NCBI RefSeq assembly: GCF_003641185.1
Contig: NZ_CP032757.1
Coordinates: 1,364,001 to 1,428,000, forward strand
DNA length: 64,000 nt
Origin: Lactiplantibacillus pentosus
GTDB taxonomy: Bacteria; Bacillota; Bacilli; Lactobacillales; Lactobacillaceae
Direction of reading: 5' to 3'
The notes under the pieces: generated by a model
Told to the model about the DNA's origin: nothing
The model's database searches: none
What the model saw: the letters and a program-made list of their open reading frames with translations, nothing else
Part shown: one piece after another, positions 28,048 through 41,000 of the stretch
Layout: each line of letters begins with the position of its first letter
Numbering within the stretch: the first letter of the stretch is position 1
Position numbers and translations under genes: made by a program

Positions 28048-30315
28048 ATGAGCAAGCAACCATTTGAACATGGGGCAATCGAAGTCTTTGACGCGACCCA
28101 AAATAATTTGCAACACGTCAGTCTCCGGGTCCCGAAGTATGCCACGACGGTCTTTGTGGGACTGTCCGGTTCCGGAAAATCGTCGCTAGTCTTTGATACG
28201 ATTGCGGCAGCGTCACGACGTGAATTGAACGAGACGTTTCCGAGCTTCACGCAGCAGTATTTACCAAAGTATGGGCAACCGCATGTCGGCCACATCGAAC
28301 ATTTGCCGGTCGCCATCGTGATTGCCCAGCAGCGTTTGGGTAAAAATGCCCGTTCGACACTAGCGACTTACACTGGGATTTATTCCTTATTGCGCCTGTT
28401 ATTCTCGCGAGTCGGTAAGCCGTTTATCGGCTATTCCGACACGTTCTCGTTTAATCTACCACAAGGCATGTGCCCGACCTGTCAGGGCTTGGGATATGTC
28501 GACGATATTGATGAGCACCAATTGATCGATCCCGAAAAATCCCTTAATCAGGGCGCCATCACCTTTGTGAGTTTTGCACCGGACACGTGGCGCTGGCGGC
28601 GTTATGCAACTAGTGGCTTATTCGATAATGACAAGCCCATCAAGGATTTTACGGCGGAAGAATATGACTTGTTAATGCACGCGCCCCAACAAAAGCTCGA
28701 CCATCCCGGTGCCGGCTTTCCAAGAACGGCGTTGTACGAGGGCGTTGTTCCACGCATCAAGCGGTCGATTATTGGCAAAAAGGAAGCGGAACACCATCGC
28801 GATGCCATTGCGGCGGTGGTGACTCGCAAGCCGTGCCCCGACTGTGGTGGGTCCCGTTTGAAACCGGTCGTACTGACCAATCACATCAACGGCGTTAACA
28901 TTGCGGAAGTGAGTGCGATGGATTTGAAGCACGTCCTGGCTTTTTTGCAAACGATCGACGCCCCGCTCGCACAGGATATCGTCCGTGAATTAACGACTAA
29001 AATTCAGTCGTTGGTCGATATTGGCCTAGGTTATTTGACCTTGGATCGTGGGACCAGCTCGTTGTCGGGTGGTGAGGCGCAGCGAATCAAGATTGCCAAG
29101 TATCTGACCAGTGCACTCGTCGACATGGTCTACATTTTAGATGAGCCAAGTGTTGGGCTGCATCCGCACGACATTCAACTAATCAAGCAGGCACTCAATA
29201 AGCTCAAACAAAAGGGCAACACGATTCTGATCGTGGAGCACAACCCCGCGATGTTTGCCTTAGCGGATTACGTGGTCGAAATGGGCCCACAAGCTGGGAG
29301 TGCCGGTGGACAAGTGACCTTTACCGGGACGTACGCAGAACTGTTGGCTTCGGATACATTGACTGGTCACTGGTTGCGTCAGCCACATCAGTGGGGCATC
29401 GAGCGGCCAGTCAAGTCGACGCTGGCCTTAACGCACGTGAGCGAAAACAACTTGCAAGATGTCAGCGTTGACGTGCCGTTGGGCATGATGACGGTCATTT
29501 CAGGTGTGGCGGGTTCAGGTAAGAGCTCGTTAGTGACTGCTTTGAAGCGGCAGCTAAAGACCGACTACATTGACCTAGCGCAAACTCCCGTGGGACTCAA
29601 TATTCGTTCGACGCCCGCCACATATTTAGGCGTTTTGGACGCAATTCGCCAATTATTCGGCAAGACTAATGGCGTCGCGACTAGCTGGTTCAGCTACAAT
29701 GGTAAGGGCGCTTGTCCGCGGTGTAAAGGCAAGGGTGTGACGATCACCAATATGGCATTCATGGATCCCGTCGTTCAGACCTGTGAGTTGTGTCATGGGC
29801 AACGTTATAATGAGACCGCACTCAGTTACACCTATCTGGGCAAAACGATTGCGGAAGTACTGCAATTATCCGTGACTAAGGCGCTTGAATTCTTTGCGGA
29901 TACGGCCAAAGTTGCCGCGCCGTTGAACAATTTGGTGCGCGTCGGTTTAGGCTATTTGACACTCGCACAGCCACTGACGACCTTGTCAGGTGGCGAGCTA
30001 CAGCGCTTGAAGCTGGCAGTTGAGCTTGGTAAACAGGGGACGGTCTATTTATTAGACGAACCAACCGCGGGACTACATTTGCAGGATACACAACGGCTAT
30101 TGAAGTTATTTGCTGAGTTAGTCGATGCAGGCAATAGCCTGATTATTATCGAACACAACTTGGCAGTCATCAGTCAGGCAGATTGGTTGATTGACGTCGG
30201 CCCAGATGCTGGGCGGTATGGTGGCCAGATTCAGTACAGTGGCACGCCGCGAGACGCCGTAGCAGTCAACGACTCACGGACCGGCGCGGCCCTGAAGGCT
30301 TGGATGCAAGCTTAA
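28048..30315 (+). CDS. UvrA paralogue (short, class II-like ABC excinuclease subunit)
   Basis: This 755-aa protein has two ABC ATPase modules: Walker A GLSGSGKSSLVFDT and GVAGSGKSSLV, signatures LSGGEAQRIKIAKYL and LSGGELQRLKLAVEL, Walker B ILDEPSVGLHPHD and LLDEPTAGLHLQD. Zinc-type Cys pairs are present in CPTCQGLGY, CPDCGG and CPRCKGKG/CELCHGQRY. Housekeeping UvrA is about 950 aa. This protein is shorter, probably lacking the UvrB-interaction region, as in UvrA2/DrrC-like proteins connected with tolerance to DNA-binding drugs. Repair in partnership with UvrB is therefore doubtful. GAGAGGGGAAGATTAG precedes the ATG. Confidence 0.9.
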   Translation: MSKQPFEHGAIEVFDATQNNLQHVSLRVPKYATTVFVGLSGSGKSSLVFDTIAAASRRELNETFPSFTQQYLPKYGQPHVGHIEHLPVAIVIAQQRLGKNARSTLATYTGIYSLLRLLFSRVGKPFIGYSDTFSFNLPQGMCPTCQGLGYVDDIDEHQLIDPEKSLNQGAITFVSFAPDTWRWRRYATSGLFDNDKPIKDFTAEEYDLLMHAPQQKLDHPGAGFPRTALYEGVVPRIKRSIIGKKEAEHHRDAIAAVVTRKPCPDCGGSRLKPVVLTNHINGVNIAEVSAMDLKHVLAFLQTIDAPLAQDIVRELTTKIQSLVDIGLGYLTLDRGTSSLSGGEAQRIKIAKYLTSALVDMVYILDEPSVGLHPHDIQLIKQALNKLKQKGNTILIVEHNPAMFALADYVVEMGPQAGSAGGQVTFTGTYAELLASDTLTGHWLRQPHQWGIERPVKSTLALTHVSENNLQDVSVDVPLGMMTVISGVAGSGKSSLVTALKRQLKTDYIDLAQTPVGLNIRSTPATYLGVLDAIRQLFGKTNGVATSWFSYNGKGACPRCKGKGVTITNMAFMDPVVQTCELCHGQRYNETALSYTYLGKTIAEVLQLSVTKALEFFADTAKVAAPLNNLVRVGLGYLTLAQPLTTLSGGELQRLKLAVELGKQGTVYLLDEPTAGLHLQDTQRLLKLFAELVDAGNSLIIIEHNLAVISQADWLIDVGPDAGRYGGQIQYSGTPRDAVAVNDSRTGAALKAWMQA

Positions 30316-30345
30316 AGTGAATCATGAAAATAAATGTAAACAAAA

Positions 30346-30378
30346 AGCACGCGCAAAATAAATTGCGCGTGCTCTTTT
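30346..30378. terminator. bidirectional terminator between the UvrA paralogue and tRNA-His
   Basis: Perfect 11-bp stem AGCACGCGCAA (30346-30356) / TTGCGCGTGCT (30363-30373), with CTTTT after it and AAAAA before it. Confidence 0.9.
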
Positions 30379-30383
30379 AGAAG

Positions 30384-30457
30384 GGCGGTAGGTGGGAATC
30401 GAACCCACGCGTGCCGGAGCCACAATCCGGTGCGTTAACCACTTCGCCACTACCGCC
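30384..30457 (-). tRNA. tRNA-His (GTG)
   Basis: The minus strand folds into a full cloverleaf. The acceptor is GCGGTAG with CTACCGC, plus the histidine-specific extra G(-1) opposite C73. The anticodon stem CCGGA/TCCGG has loop TTGTGGC giving anticodon GTG, and the T arm is GTGGG-TTCGATT-CCCAC. The CCA end is not encoded. Confidence 0.95.
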
Positions 30458-30860
30458 ATCACGTTAGCTTTTCGCCAACATATCTAGTATACACTAAAAT
30501 GCTGGGGTGCATAGTGTTTTTTCTGGATTTTTGAAAATTAATGTAAATGACGTGGCGTCAAGTGATGAGCATACGGTGGTGAGTCTGGGGCTGATTGAAT
30601 GAGCCAATGGTTCTATGCCTGTGATGCCGCGATTCTAAGACCTTCAAATCTAAGTGAGCGTGCTCAAAATGGGGCGTAATCATTGATGAAAAATGAGTAA
30701 GTAGTTGTCACCGGTCAATAATGTTTGTGTTAAATAATAAGAATATAAATAATAATCGCTGGAATCGTTTTCATTCATCGATTAACGCGGTATACTATCA
30801 GTGGGTAAAATTATATGAACATCATGTTTTGATAATGGTAAACCTTTGGAGGGGCAATTC
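30458..30860 (+). promoter_or_regulatory. long leader region with probable adhesin 2 promoter
   Basis: This 400-bp gene-free stretch has its best promoter at TTTTCA (30768-30773) and TATACT (30791-30796), 17 bp apart. That would start transcription about 55 bp before the adhesin ATG. The leader contains GGAGGGG six bases before the ATG at 30861. No coding frame or riboswitch-like structure is obvious upstream. Confidence 0.5.
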
Positions 30861-31979
30861 ATGAAGAATAATCAGGAATACGTAATGATGGCAGCGCGTA
30901 AAAATCGGCGCTTTTGGCTTGCAGCGGGGACGGCGTTGTTAGTATGGCAAGTCAACAATCAAACAGCTCAGGCGGATGTTCAACAGACGCCAACGAGTAG
31001 TGCTGATACGACCGTTGTCACAGCTAATGCGACAGCAGCGTCGAATGTCGTTCAATTGCAGAGTGGCGCTAAGACTAGCATGAAGACGACACCGACCACC
31101 GAATCAACTAAGACCGATTCAACGAATCCACAACAGGCTGGCAGTGATTCTCAAGCCACGTCAGCGAGTGGGACTGTTAGTTCAGCCGCAAAGACTGGTG
31201 AGTCTGGCCAGGCTGCGTCGGACTTGACCGCGGAAGCGGATAATCGAGCAAAAAGCGTAAGTACAACACCGTATACCGATGGTGGCAACAATGTTGAAAA
31301 TAAACAAAATACCACCACTGTGACAACAAGTGCAGACAAATCAGCAACCGGGTCACAGTCGACTACTGAAACCGGTACAACACCAGCACAATCTGTTGAA
31401 ACCGATAAAGCTGTTTCTGCCGGCGATTCAGTGCCAGTTGATTCAGCCACGAAAGCCAATCAAGTTGATGATACAAGCCTGTCCACCGATGGTTATGACA
31501 CGGTTAGTACAGACGTCAATAGCGGTCAGCCTAGTGAAACCGACAAGACTGGAACGGATGAGACACGATCGTCCGCTGATGGGATTGGCTCGCAGACTGT
31601 GACCGATGAGAGAACCAGTGCGGGACTCACTGCGGATTCACTCAGCAACTTACAGCCAAGGTTAGCCCAAGTTCAAGCCAGTTCGTTACAGTTAGATACC
31701 GTGGATGCGGCGCCAACCGTAGCGCAGGATTATGCCGCCTGGGATGCAATCACGGATACGACCCGCAAAGGCATCATGGGGACTTCTGAATGGTGGATCG
31801 ATGACAGTGATAATACGCTGCACTTAGGGACTGGGCAATTGGCGGATGCTAATGTTCAGTTTGATGATAATGCTGAAGTGACAGATTGGGGCAATGTGGG
31901 CTGGGGCCAATATGTAGAAGCACATAATGCAAAGTTGACGCTGTTGGGGCTAATGCACGTGGGCTATTTAATGGGTTAA
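30861..31979 (+). pseudogene. N-terminal part of giant BspA-type adhesin, frameshifted
   Basis: Reading from the ATG at 30861 (TTGGAGGGGCAATTC before it), the protein begins with an extended signal peptide (RKNRRFWLAAGTALLVWQ, cleavage probably after AQA). A Ser/Thr/Asp-rich low-complexity region of about 250 residues follows, then the domain YAAWDAITDTTRKGIMGTSEWWIDD typical of lactobacillus BspA-like adhesins. The frame runs into a stop at 31979 just after a GGGG tract (31946-31949). In the -1 frame the sequence continues smoothly (FNGLTFKLSNEENPNMFFSQ, from about 31967) into the 3521-codon frame. Loss of one G from an ancestral GGGGG explains the break. As read, only a secreted fragment of about 372 aa would be made. 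Confidence 0.8.
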
Positions 31980-32011
31980 CTTTTAAACTAAGTAATGAAG
32001 AAAACCCGAAC

Positions 32012-35000
32012 ATGTTTTTTTCTCAGATAAGTGTCGAACAAACGACGGATATGTCCTATATGTTTGAGCGAGCAACGTTTATGACCTCCTGGGTGTATCT
32101 CAATCTTTGGTCTAGTTCGGCTGACTCGGTCAATGCCTCACATATGTTTGAAAACGTCAAGTGTATTGGAAATGCTGATAGTGATAAACGAGTGTTAGTC
32201 ACACTGCCAGCTCTCGCTGAAGCTTATTCTGATATGTCTTACATGTTTAATAATAGTGAATTTTCAAAAATCACTATAGCAGCAGATGATTCTGATGCCT
32301 CTAAACTAACGAGTCAAGTGACGAATATGGCGTACATGTTTAATAATTGTACGCAACTAATGGCACTTTACCTAAGCAAATTTGATACGCACAATGTTAC
32401 AGATATGTCCCATATGTTTAATGGCGATGAAAATCTGGGGAAACTGGTGATTAGTACCTATTCCCCCAATAATCCTGACCAGACTTTTGATACCAGTAAT
32501 GTCACTAATATGTCGCACATGTTTACGCGCTGCGATGCATTAGGTAGCTTAGATGTTAGCGGCTTTATCACCAGCAAGGTGACTAATATGTCCCATATGT
32601 TTGAATACTGTTATGCGACTATATTAGACGTTGCAAATTTTGATACCAGTCAGGTTACGGATATGCAAGCAATGTTCAATGGTGCAGTCCATGTGAAGAC
32701 ATTAGATCTGAGCAATTTTGATACACATTTGATCACTAATATGGATAATATGTTTACAAACTGTGAAAGTTTAACTAGCCTGATATTACCAACGCACTTT
32801 GTAGATCAGCAAGTGACGAGTATGAGGCAGATGTTCACTAATTGTGCGACGCTCACAAGTATTGATCTTGTAGATGATTTTGATACCCGTAATGTGACCA
32901 ACATGGATCAACTGTTTTCTGGTTGTCAAAAGCTGACCAGCCTAGATGTCAGTCAACTTGATACGAGCCATATAACGAACATGGCAGATTTCTTCAATGA
33001 TTGTGAATCTTTAACAAATATTGAGGGTCTTACACATCTAAACACGGCTGCAGTCACAACAATGGCCAACATGTTCAGCAATTGTCGCTCATTAACGGCA
33101 CTTGACCTGTCAAACTTTGAGACCAGTCGGGTGACTACGATGGCCAACATGTTTAATAATTGTGCCTCGTTGCCTGTGTTAGATGTATCAAGTCTTGACA
33201 CTAGCCAGGTCGTGAATATGGCCAACATGTTTGCTGGCTGTGCAGCATTAAGCGCATTGGATACAACGCCATTGAAGACAACCAATGTGACTAACATGTC
33301 AGGGATGTTTATGGGAGACCGAGCACTTGTTTCGCTAGATATTAGTAAATTGGCGACTAGTCAGGTCACAACGATGAGTCACATGTTCGAAGATGTGTTT
33401 GCGGATCAAAAAGTGCAAGCGTTTACGGGGCTTGAAAAGTTGGATACAAGCAACGTGACAGACATGTCCTATATGTTTGCAGGTTTCTTCTTGCCAGTTG
33501 CAATGTCATTGAACCTTGTTAATTTTGATACTCGTAAAGTGTTGAATATGCAAGGAATGTTCAAGGGTTATGTTAATTTCAAAGATAACTATTTAGGCTA
33601 TCTGCAAACAGGCAATGTGACGGATATGTCCTATATGTTAAGTGGTCTCGTCAATCATACTCAGTTTACTTGGTCTAATAATTTAGATACGCACAGCGTG
33701 ACAACGATGGCTTATATGTTTAGCGACTCACCGGATATGGAAACGTTTGTCTGGAAGCAACAATTAAGTATGGACCAGGTTACAGACATGCAAGGGATGT
33801 TTGCAAATGACATCGCTTTAGCTCATGTCGATTTTGACCAGTTTGATACCAGTCAAGTGACGGACATGACGGCGATGTTCAGTGGTGATACTCTCTTGGC
33901 AACACTGGACTTGACCAGTTTTGATACCAGCAATGTCGAGAGTATGTACAAAATGTTTTATTTGGATAGTGCGCTCAAAAATTTGAATCTTTCATCGTTC
34001 AGTGGTGAAAAACTGCAGTTGACTTATGCGACGTTATTACCGCTTAGGGTGTTTGGTTTATTTAACTTGATAATGGATGACACTAATGATAGCGAACCAC
34101 AGATGGGCCGGTATCAGACGCATCTAAATACATTGATACTTGGCCAAAAAACAAGACTATCGTTGTCTAAGCCAACAAGTGTGATCGATTGGGTTGATGC
34201 ATCTACAGCAGAAGGAAAGGAAATAATTGCCGAGTTTTCCACAGTTGAGGCCCTGGAGCAAGCTTTAGCACAGTTTGGCCTAAAGCCCGATTGGCTGGTA
34301 AGTGCAGATTTAGCACCGTCTCAAGGGTTCGATGGTGTTTGGATCAACAATGCCACCGCCGAGACACTCACCTCAGAACAGCTCATGGCCCGCTACGATG
34401 GGACCAACCCGCTTGCAACTGATGCCACCTGGACCTGGCAGAATATTCTGGGCAAGGATTTGCAGGTGATTAGTGGGACGAACAGTTCTTGGGCACCCAA
34501 AGATAGTCTCGCTGGTTTGATTGATACGAGTATGACGGTTGATGATTTAACAACCACGGTCACGGACGCAACGACTAATCAAACTTTAACGTCGAGCCAG
34601 TTAAATGCGCTATTGCAACAGCCAGCTCATTCGGGTCAATATCAAGTTGCTTATCAGTACACTGATGGTGATGGGACCAAACAGATTTCCGTACCCGTTA
34701 CACTATCATTGGTTGCTAATCAGAGTCTCATCACCACTAAGGATTCAGTCTTACAACTAGGGACGACATGGACTGCGGCCGATAACATTGCTTCGCTACT
34801 GGATGCTGACGGGTCGGTCACTGATTTAACCAAGGTCAATGGTGTTGTTAGTGTTAATGGAATTGAAAACGGTACCGTTGGCACAACGATTCCGGGCGTC
34901 TATCAAATTGACTATCAAATAACTGACAGTACTGGCACGGTGCGGACAGCCACGGCTACTGTGATTGTCAACGGGCTAACACTTAAAGAAACCCAGGTCA

Positions 35001-38000
35001 ACGTTTCAACAGATGACCGGTGGGATCCGCTGACCAATATCGACAAGGCGATTGATGATCAGGGTAATGAAGCTACGGTTGAACTCACAATTACGGATGC
35101 GAATGATGCAGAAGTCGCCAACATCAAGAAACCGGGAAGTTATCAACTCAACTATCACTTTACGGATGCGCATGGTGAACATACTGCGACCGCAGCGGTG
35201 AACGTTAAGGCTGATGAGAATCATGCTGATTTGCAGGTTAAAGATAGTCGCGTTTATCAATTCGGTACTTGGACCCCAACGGACAATTTTGTATTAGCAA
35301 TGGATTCCGATGGCGAAACGCTGGATATCTCGGCTCTGAGTGTTACTGGTACGGTTGACTTGAATCAGGTCGGAAAATACACTATCACCTATCAGTTTAC
35401 TGATCAATTCGGCGTTGCGCATTCGGCACAAGCTACGGTTGAGGTGCTGGAAAATCAAGCGGCAATTAGCTTAGATAATAACAGTGGCACGCTGTATGCG
35501 AACGGTATTTGGAATCCAGCTAGCGTTGTCGTGAACGCAACTGATGTGGATGGTACCACGGTTGAAGCTACGAAAATTAAATGTAGCGGAACAGTAGATA
35601 TGACTACACCTGGCGAAAATAAATTAACCTACAGTTTCGTGGACAGCATTGGAAAAGAGCATAGCAAGAACACTACGGTGACGGTGCTGGAGAATCAAGC
35701 GGCAATTAACGTAGATAATAACAGTGGCACGCTGTATGCCAACGGTATTTGGAATCCAGACAGTGTTGTCGTGAGCGCGACTGATGTGGATGGCACTGTG
35801 GTTGAAGGTTCGGAAATCAAGCGTAGTGGAACAGTAGATATGACCACACCTGGCGAATATGAGTTAACTTACAGTTTCGTGGATAGCCTTGGAAAAGAAC
35901 ACAGCAAGAACACTACGGTGACGGTGCTAGAAAATCAAGCGGCGATTAACGTCGATAACAACAGTGGCACGCTGTATGCCAACGGTATTTGGAATCCAGA
36001 CAGTGTTGTCGTGAACGTGACTGATGTGGATGGTACAGCGGTCGAAGGTGCGAGAATTAAATGTAGCGGAACGGTAGATATGACCACACCTGGTGATTAT
36101 AAATTAACTTACAGTTTCGTGGACAGCCTTGGAAAAGAACACAGCAAGGACACTACGGTTGAGGTGCTGGAAAATCAAGCGGCAATTAGCGTAGACAATA
36201 ACAGTGGCACGCTGTATGCACATGGCGTTTGGAATCCAGCTAGCGTTGTCGTGAACGCGACTGACGTGGATGGTACCACGGTCGAAGATACGAGAATCAA
36301 GTGCATCGGAACGGTCGATATGAGCACGCCTGGCGATTATGAATTGACATACAGCTTTAAGGACAGTCTTGGTCACGAAAAAAGTACGAGTACTACGGTA
36401 AAGGTACTGGAAAATCATGCGGCAATTAGCGTCGACAATAACAGTGGAGCGCTCTATGCACACGGCGTATGGAATCCAGCTAGCGTTGTCGTGAACGCGA
36501 CTGATGTGGATGGTACAGCGGTCGAAGGTGCGAGAATTAAATGTAGCGGAACGGTAGATATGACCACACCTGGCGATTATGAGTTAACTTATAGTTTCGT
36601 GGACAGCCTTGGAAAAGAACACAGCGAGAACACTACGGTGACGGTGCTGGAAAATCAAGCGGCAATTAGCGTCGACAATAACAGTGGCGCGCTCTATGCA
36701 CACGGCGCATGGAATCCAGCTAGCGTTGTCGTGAACGCGACCGATGTGGATGGTAGTACGGTCGAAGATGCGAGAATCAAGTGTATCGGAACAGTCGATA
36801 TGAGCACGCCTGGCGAATATGAGTTAACTTACAGCTTTAAGGACAGTCTTGGTCACGAAAAAAGTACGAGTACTACGGTAACGGTACTGGAAAATCAAGC
36901 GGCAATTAGCGTCGACAATAACAGTGGCGTGCTCTATGCACAGGGTGCTTGGAATCCGGATAGCATTGTTATCACAGCAACTGACGTGGATGGTACCACG
37001 ATCGAAGCTTCAAAAATCAAGCGTAGTGGAACAGTAGATATGACCACACCTGGTGATTATAAATTAACATACAGCTTTACGGACAGCCTTGGTCGTGAAC
37101 AAAGCACGAGCACTACGGTAACGGTGCTGGAAAATCAAGCGGCAATTAACGCAGCCAATAACAGTGGCAAACTGTATGCACATGGTGTTTGGAATCCAGA
37201 AAGTGTTGTCATAAACGCGACTGATGTGGATGGTACCACGGTCGAAGCTTCAAAAATCAAGTGTAGTGGAACGGTAGATATGACTACACCTGGTGATTAT
37301 AAATTAACCTACAGCTTTACGGACAGTCTTGGGCATGAACAAAGCACGAGTACTATGGTAACAGTTCTAGAAAATCATGCGTCGATTAACGTCGATAATA
37401 ACAGTGGCAAACTCTATGCACACGGTATTTGGAATCCAGATAGCGTTGTCGTAAAAGCAGTTGACGTTGATGGCACCGCGGTCGAAAATACGAGAATCAA
37501 GCTTAGCGGAACAGTAGATGTCACTAAAGCTGGTGACTATGAATTGATCTACAGTTTTAAGGATATGCTTGGTCATAAGCAAAGCAAGAGTACCACGGTG
37601 ACGGTGCTAGAAAGTCAAGCGGCAATTAGCGTAGATAATAACAGTGGCACGCTGTATGCCAACGGTATTTGGAATCCAGCTAGTGTTGTCGTCACAGCAA
37701 CTGACGTGGATGGTACCACGGTCGGAGATGCGAAAATCAAGCGTAGTGGAACAGTTGATGTCACTAAACCTGGTGACTATGAATTGATCTACAGTTTTAA
37801 GGATATCCTTGGGAACGAACAAAGTACGAGTACTACGGTAACGGTGCTGGAAAATCATGCGTCGATTGACGTAGATAATAACAGTGGCACGCTGTATGCC
37901 AACGGTATTTGGAATCCAGATAGCATTGTTATCACAGCGACTGATGTGGATGGTGCCACGGTCGAAGCTTCAAAAATCAAACGTAGTGGAACTGTTGATA

Positions 38001-41000
38001 TGACCACACCGGGCGCTTATGAGTTGATCTACAGCTTTATGGACAGTCTTGGTCATGAGCAAAGCACGAGTACTACGGTAACGGTGCTGGAAAATCAAGC
38101 GGCAATTAACGTCGACAATAACAGTGGCGCGCTCTATGCACACGGCGTTTGGAATCCAGATAGCATTGTCGTGAAAGCAATTGATGTTGACGGTACCACG
38201 GTCGAAGCTTCGAAAATCAAGCACAGTGGAACCGTTGATATGGACACACCGGGCGCTTATGAGTTGATCTACAGCTTTATGGACAGTCTTGGGCATGAAC
38301 AAAATACGAGCACAACGGTAACGGTACTGGCAAACTTAGCAGATATTAAGGTGAAGACTTCCGGTGATAAGCTGTATACACATGGCGTTTGGAACTCAGA
38401 TAGCGTTGTCGTCACAGCAATTGACGTGGATGGTACAGCGGTCGAAGATGCGAAGATTAAGCGTAGTGGAACAGTAGATATGAACACACCTGGCGAGTAT
38501 GAACTAACCTACAGCTTTACGGATAGCCTTGGGCATGAACAAAGTACGGGCACTACGGTGACAGTGCTGGCAAACTTGGCAGCGATTAACGTCGATAATA
38601 ACAATGGTAAGCTCTATGCCCATGGTGTTTGGAATCCAAATAGCATTGTCGTGAACGCAATTGATGTTGATGGTACCACGGTCGAGAATGTGAGAATCAA
38701 GCGTGTTGGATCAGTCGATACGACTACACCTGGTGATTATGAACTAACTTACAGCTTTAAGGATAGTCTCGGACATGAACAAAGTACGCGCGCTACGGTA
38801 ACGGTGCTGGAAAATCATGCGGCGATTGAAGTAGATAATAACAGTGGCAAGCTTTATGCCCACGGCGTTTGGAATCCAGATAGAATTGTCGTGAACGCAG
38901 TGGATGTTGATGGTACCACGGTCGAGGATGCGAGAATCGAGCGTAGTGGAACAGTAGACATGACCACACCTGGCGATTATAAATTGACCTACAGCTTTAC
39001 GGACAGCCTTGGTCATGAACAAAGTACGAGTACTACGATAACAGTACTGGAAAATCATGTGGCAATTAACGTCGACAATAACGGTGGCAAGCTTTATGCC
39101 CATGGTGTTTGGAATCCAGAAAGCATTGTGATCACAGCAGTTGATGTTGATGGTACCACGGTCGAGAATGCGAGAATCAAGCGTAGTGGATCAGTTGATA
39201 TAACTACACCTGGCGATTATAAACTAACTTACAGCTTTACGGATAGCCTCGGGCATGAACAAAGCACGGGCACTACGGTGACGGTACTAGAAAATATGGC
39301 CGGCATCAAGGTTAAATCAACTACTGAGAGTTTTCGAATCGGTGCAAAATGGTCTGAGAAGGATAACTTCGATAGTGCGACCGATGTTGATGGGACACCT
39401 ATTAATTTATCTAATATTGATATTGAGAGTACTGTAAATTCAGAGGTGGCTGGTCAATACAAGGTCACATATAGCTTCACTGATCAACAAGGTAAGCTTC
39501 GAAGCGCTGAAGTTCCAGTTGAAGTGCTAGCAAACCTAGCTGGTATCAGGGCTAAATTCACGACTGAAAGCTTCCGCATTGGGGCAAAATGGTCGGCGGA
39601 AGACAGCTTTGATAGCGCAACAGATGTTGATGGGACACCAGTTGATTTGGCTGATATAGACATCACCAGTACAGTTGACCCGGAAAAAGTTGGCCAATAC
39701 AAGGTCACGTATAGTTTCACAGACCAACAAGGCCAACTCCGAAAAGCTGACGTTATGGTTGAAGTATTGGCAAACTTGGCAGGCATCAGGGTTAAATCAA
39801 CCACTGAGAGTTTCCGAATCGGCGCAAAATGGTCTGAAAAAGACAACTTTGATTGCGCGACAAATGTCGATGGTACAGCGGTTGCTTTATCTGATGTAGA
39901 CATCACCAGCACGGTTGACTCAAAAGCAGTCGGGCAATACATGGTCACATATAGTTTCACGGACCAGCAAGGCACAGTGCAACAAGTAATCGTACCAGTG
40001 AATGTGTTGGCAAACTATGCCAATTTGCAACTTAACCAGACTGAACTTAGTTTTCGTGCAGGAGATAATCGCTGGCAACCAGAAAGCAATATCGCGGCAG
40101 CAACTGATATTGATGGTCGTGCCATTGATTTAGCCACCATGCAGATTACGAATACGGTTGATTCAACAACGCCTGGGACGTATTTAGTCAACTATGCCTT
40201 CACGGATTCATTCAATCAGACACATCGTGCAACAGCGACGGTAACGGTCTTGGACAACTTGGCAGCGTTAACAATGGTGCAACAACACGTTACACTTTAC
40301 CTAGGCAATCGGCAGTGGCAACCAGAAGATAACTTTGGCGGTGCTAAAAACGTCGATGGCAGTGCAATCACGTTTGACCAGCTACAAGTTCTCGGTCACT
40401 ATGATTTAAAGGTAGTCGGTGATTATGAATTAACGTACCAATTCACTGACCAGTTAGACCATTTGCGGACGGCCCGGTTCACGGTGACAGTTGCTGAAAA
40501 TCAGTCGACGATTGTGGTTGAGAAGACGGCGGTTACATTGCATGTTGGTGATACTTGGGTACCGATGATGAACTTCGTGAGTGCGACTGACATGGATGGC
40601 CAGGCGATAGCTGAAAATCGCATTTCGGTGAATGTGACAAAATTAAATCAGCGATTGCGTCTGATGATGATGCGGTCACGCGCACTACCAATCGTTGATA
40701 CAATGGTGGTTGGAAGTTATCAGGTCAGCTATCAGTTCATCGATGGTAATGGGAACTTGCAAGAATTAGCCACAACGGTCAGTGTGTTACCAAACGAGTC
40801 CGCGCTGAAGTTGGCTGCAAACGATATCACGCTCTATGCTGGTGATGAGTGGCAGCCGATGGCAAACGTGGTCAAAGCGACGAATGTTGACGGGACACCC
40901 GTAATGGCAGACCAGCTCAGGATTTCTGGGAGCGTTAATCCAAACGTCGTCGGTCAGTATCGCGTTTTATACAGCTTCGTTGATCAGCAGAATAAGCTGC

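Noticed and set aside
35451..39290. Regular 240-bp direct repeats considered as a CRISPR-like or satellite array
   Set aside because: They are in-frame coding repeats of Ig-like domains inside one open frame, with no spacers or cas genes.
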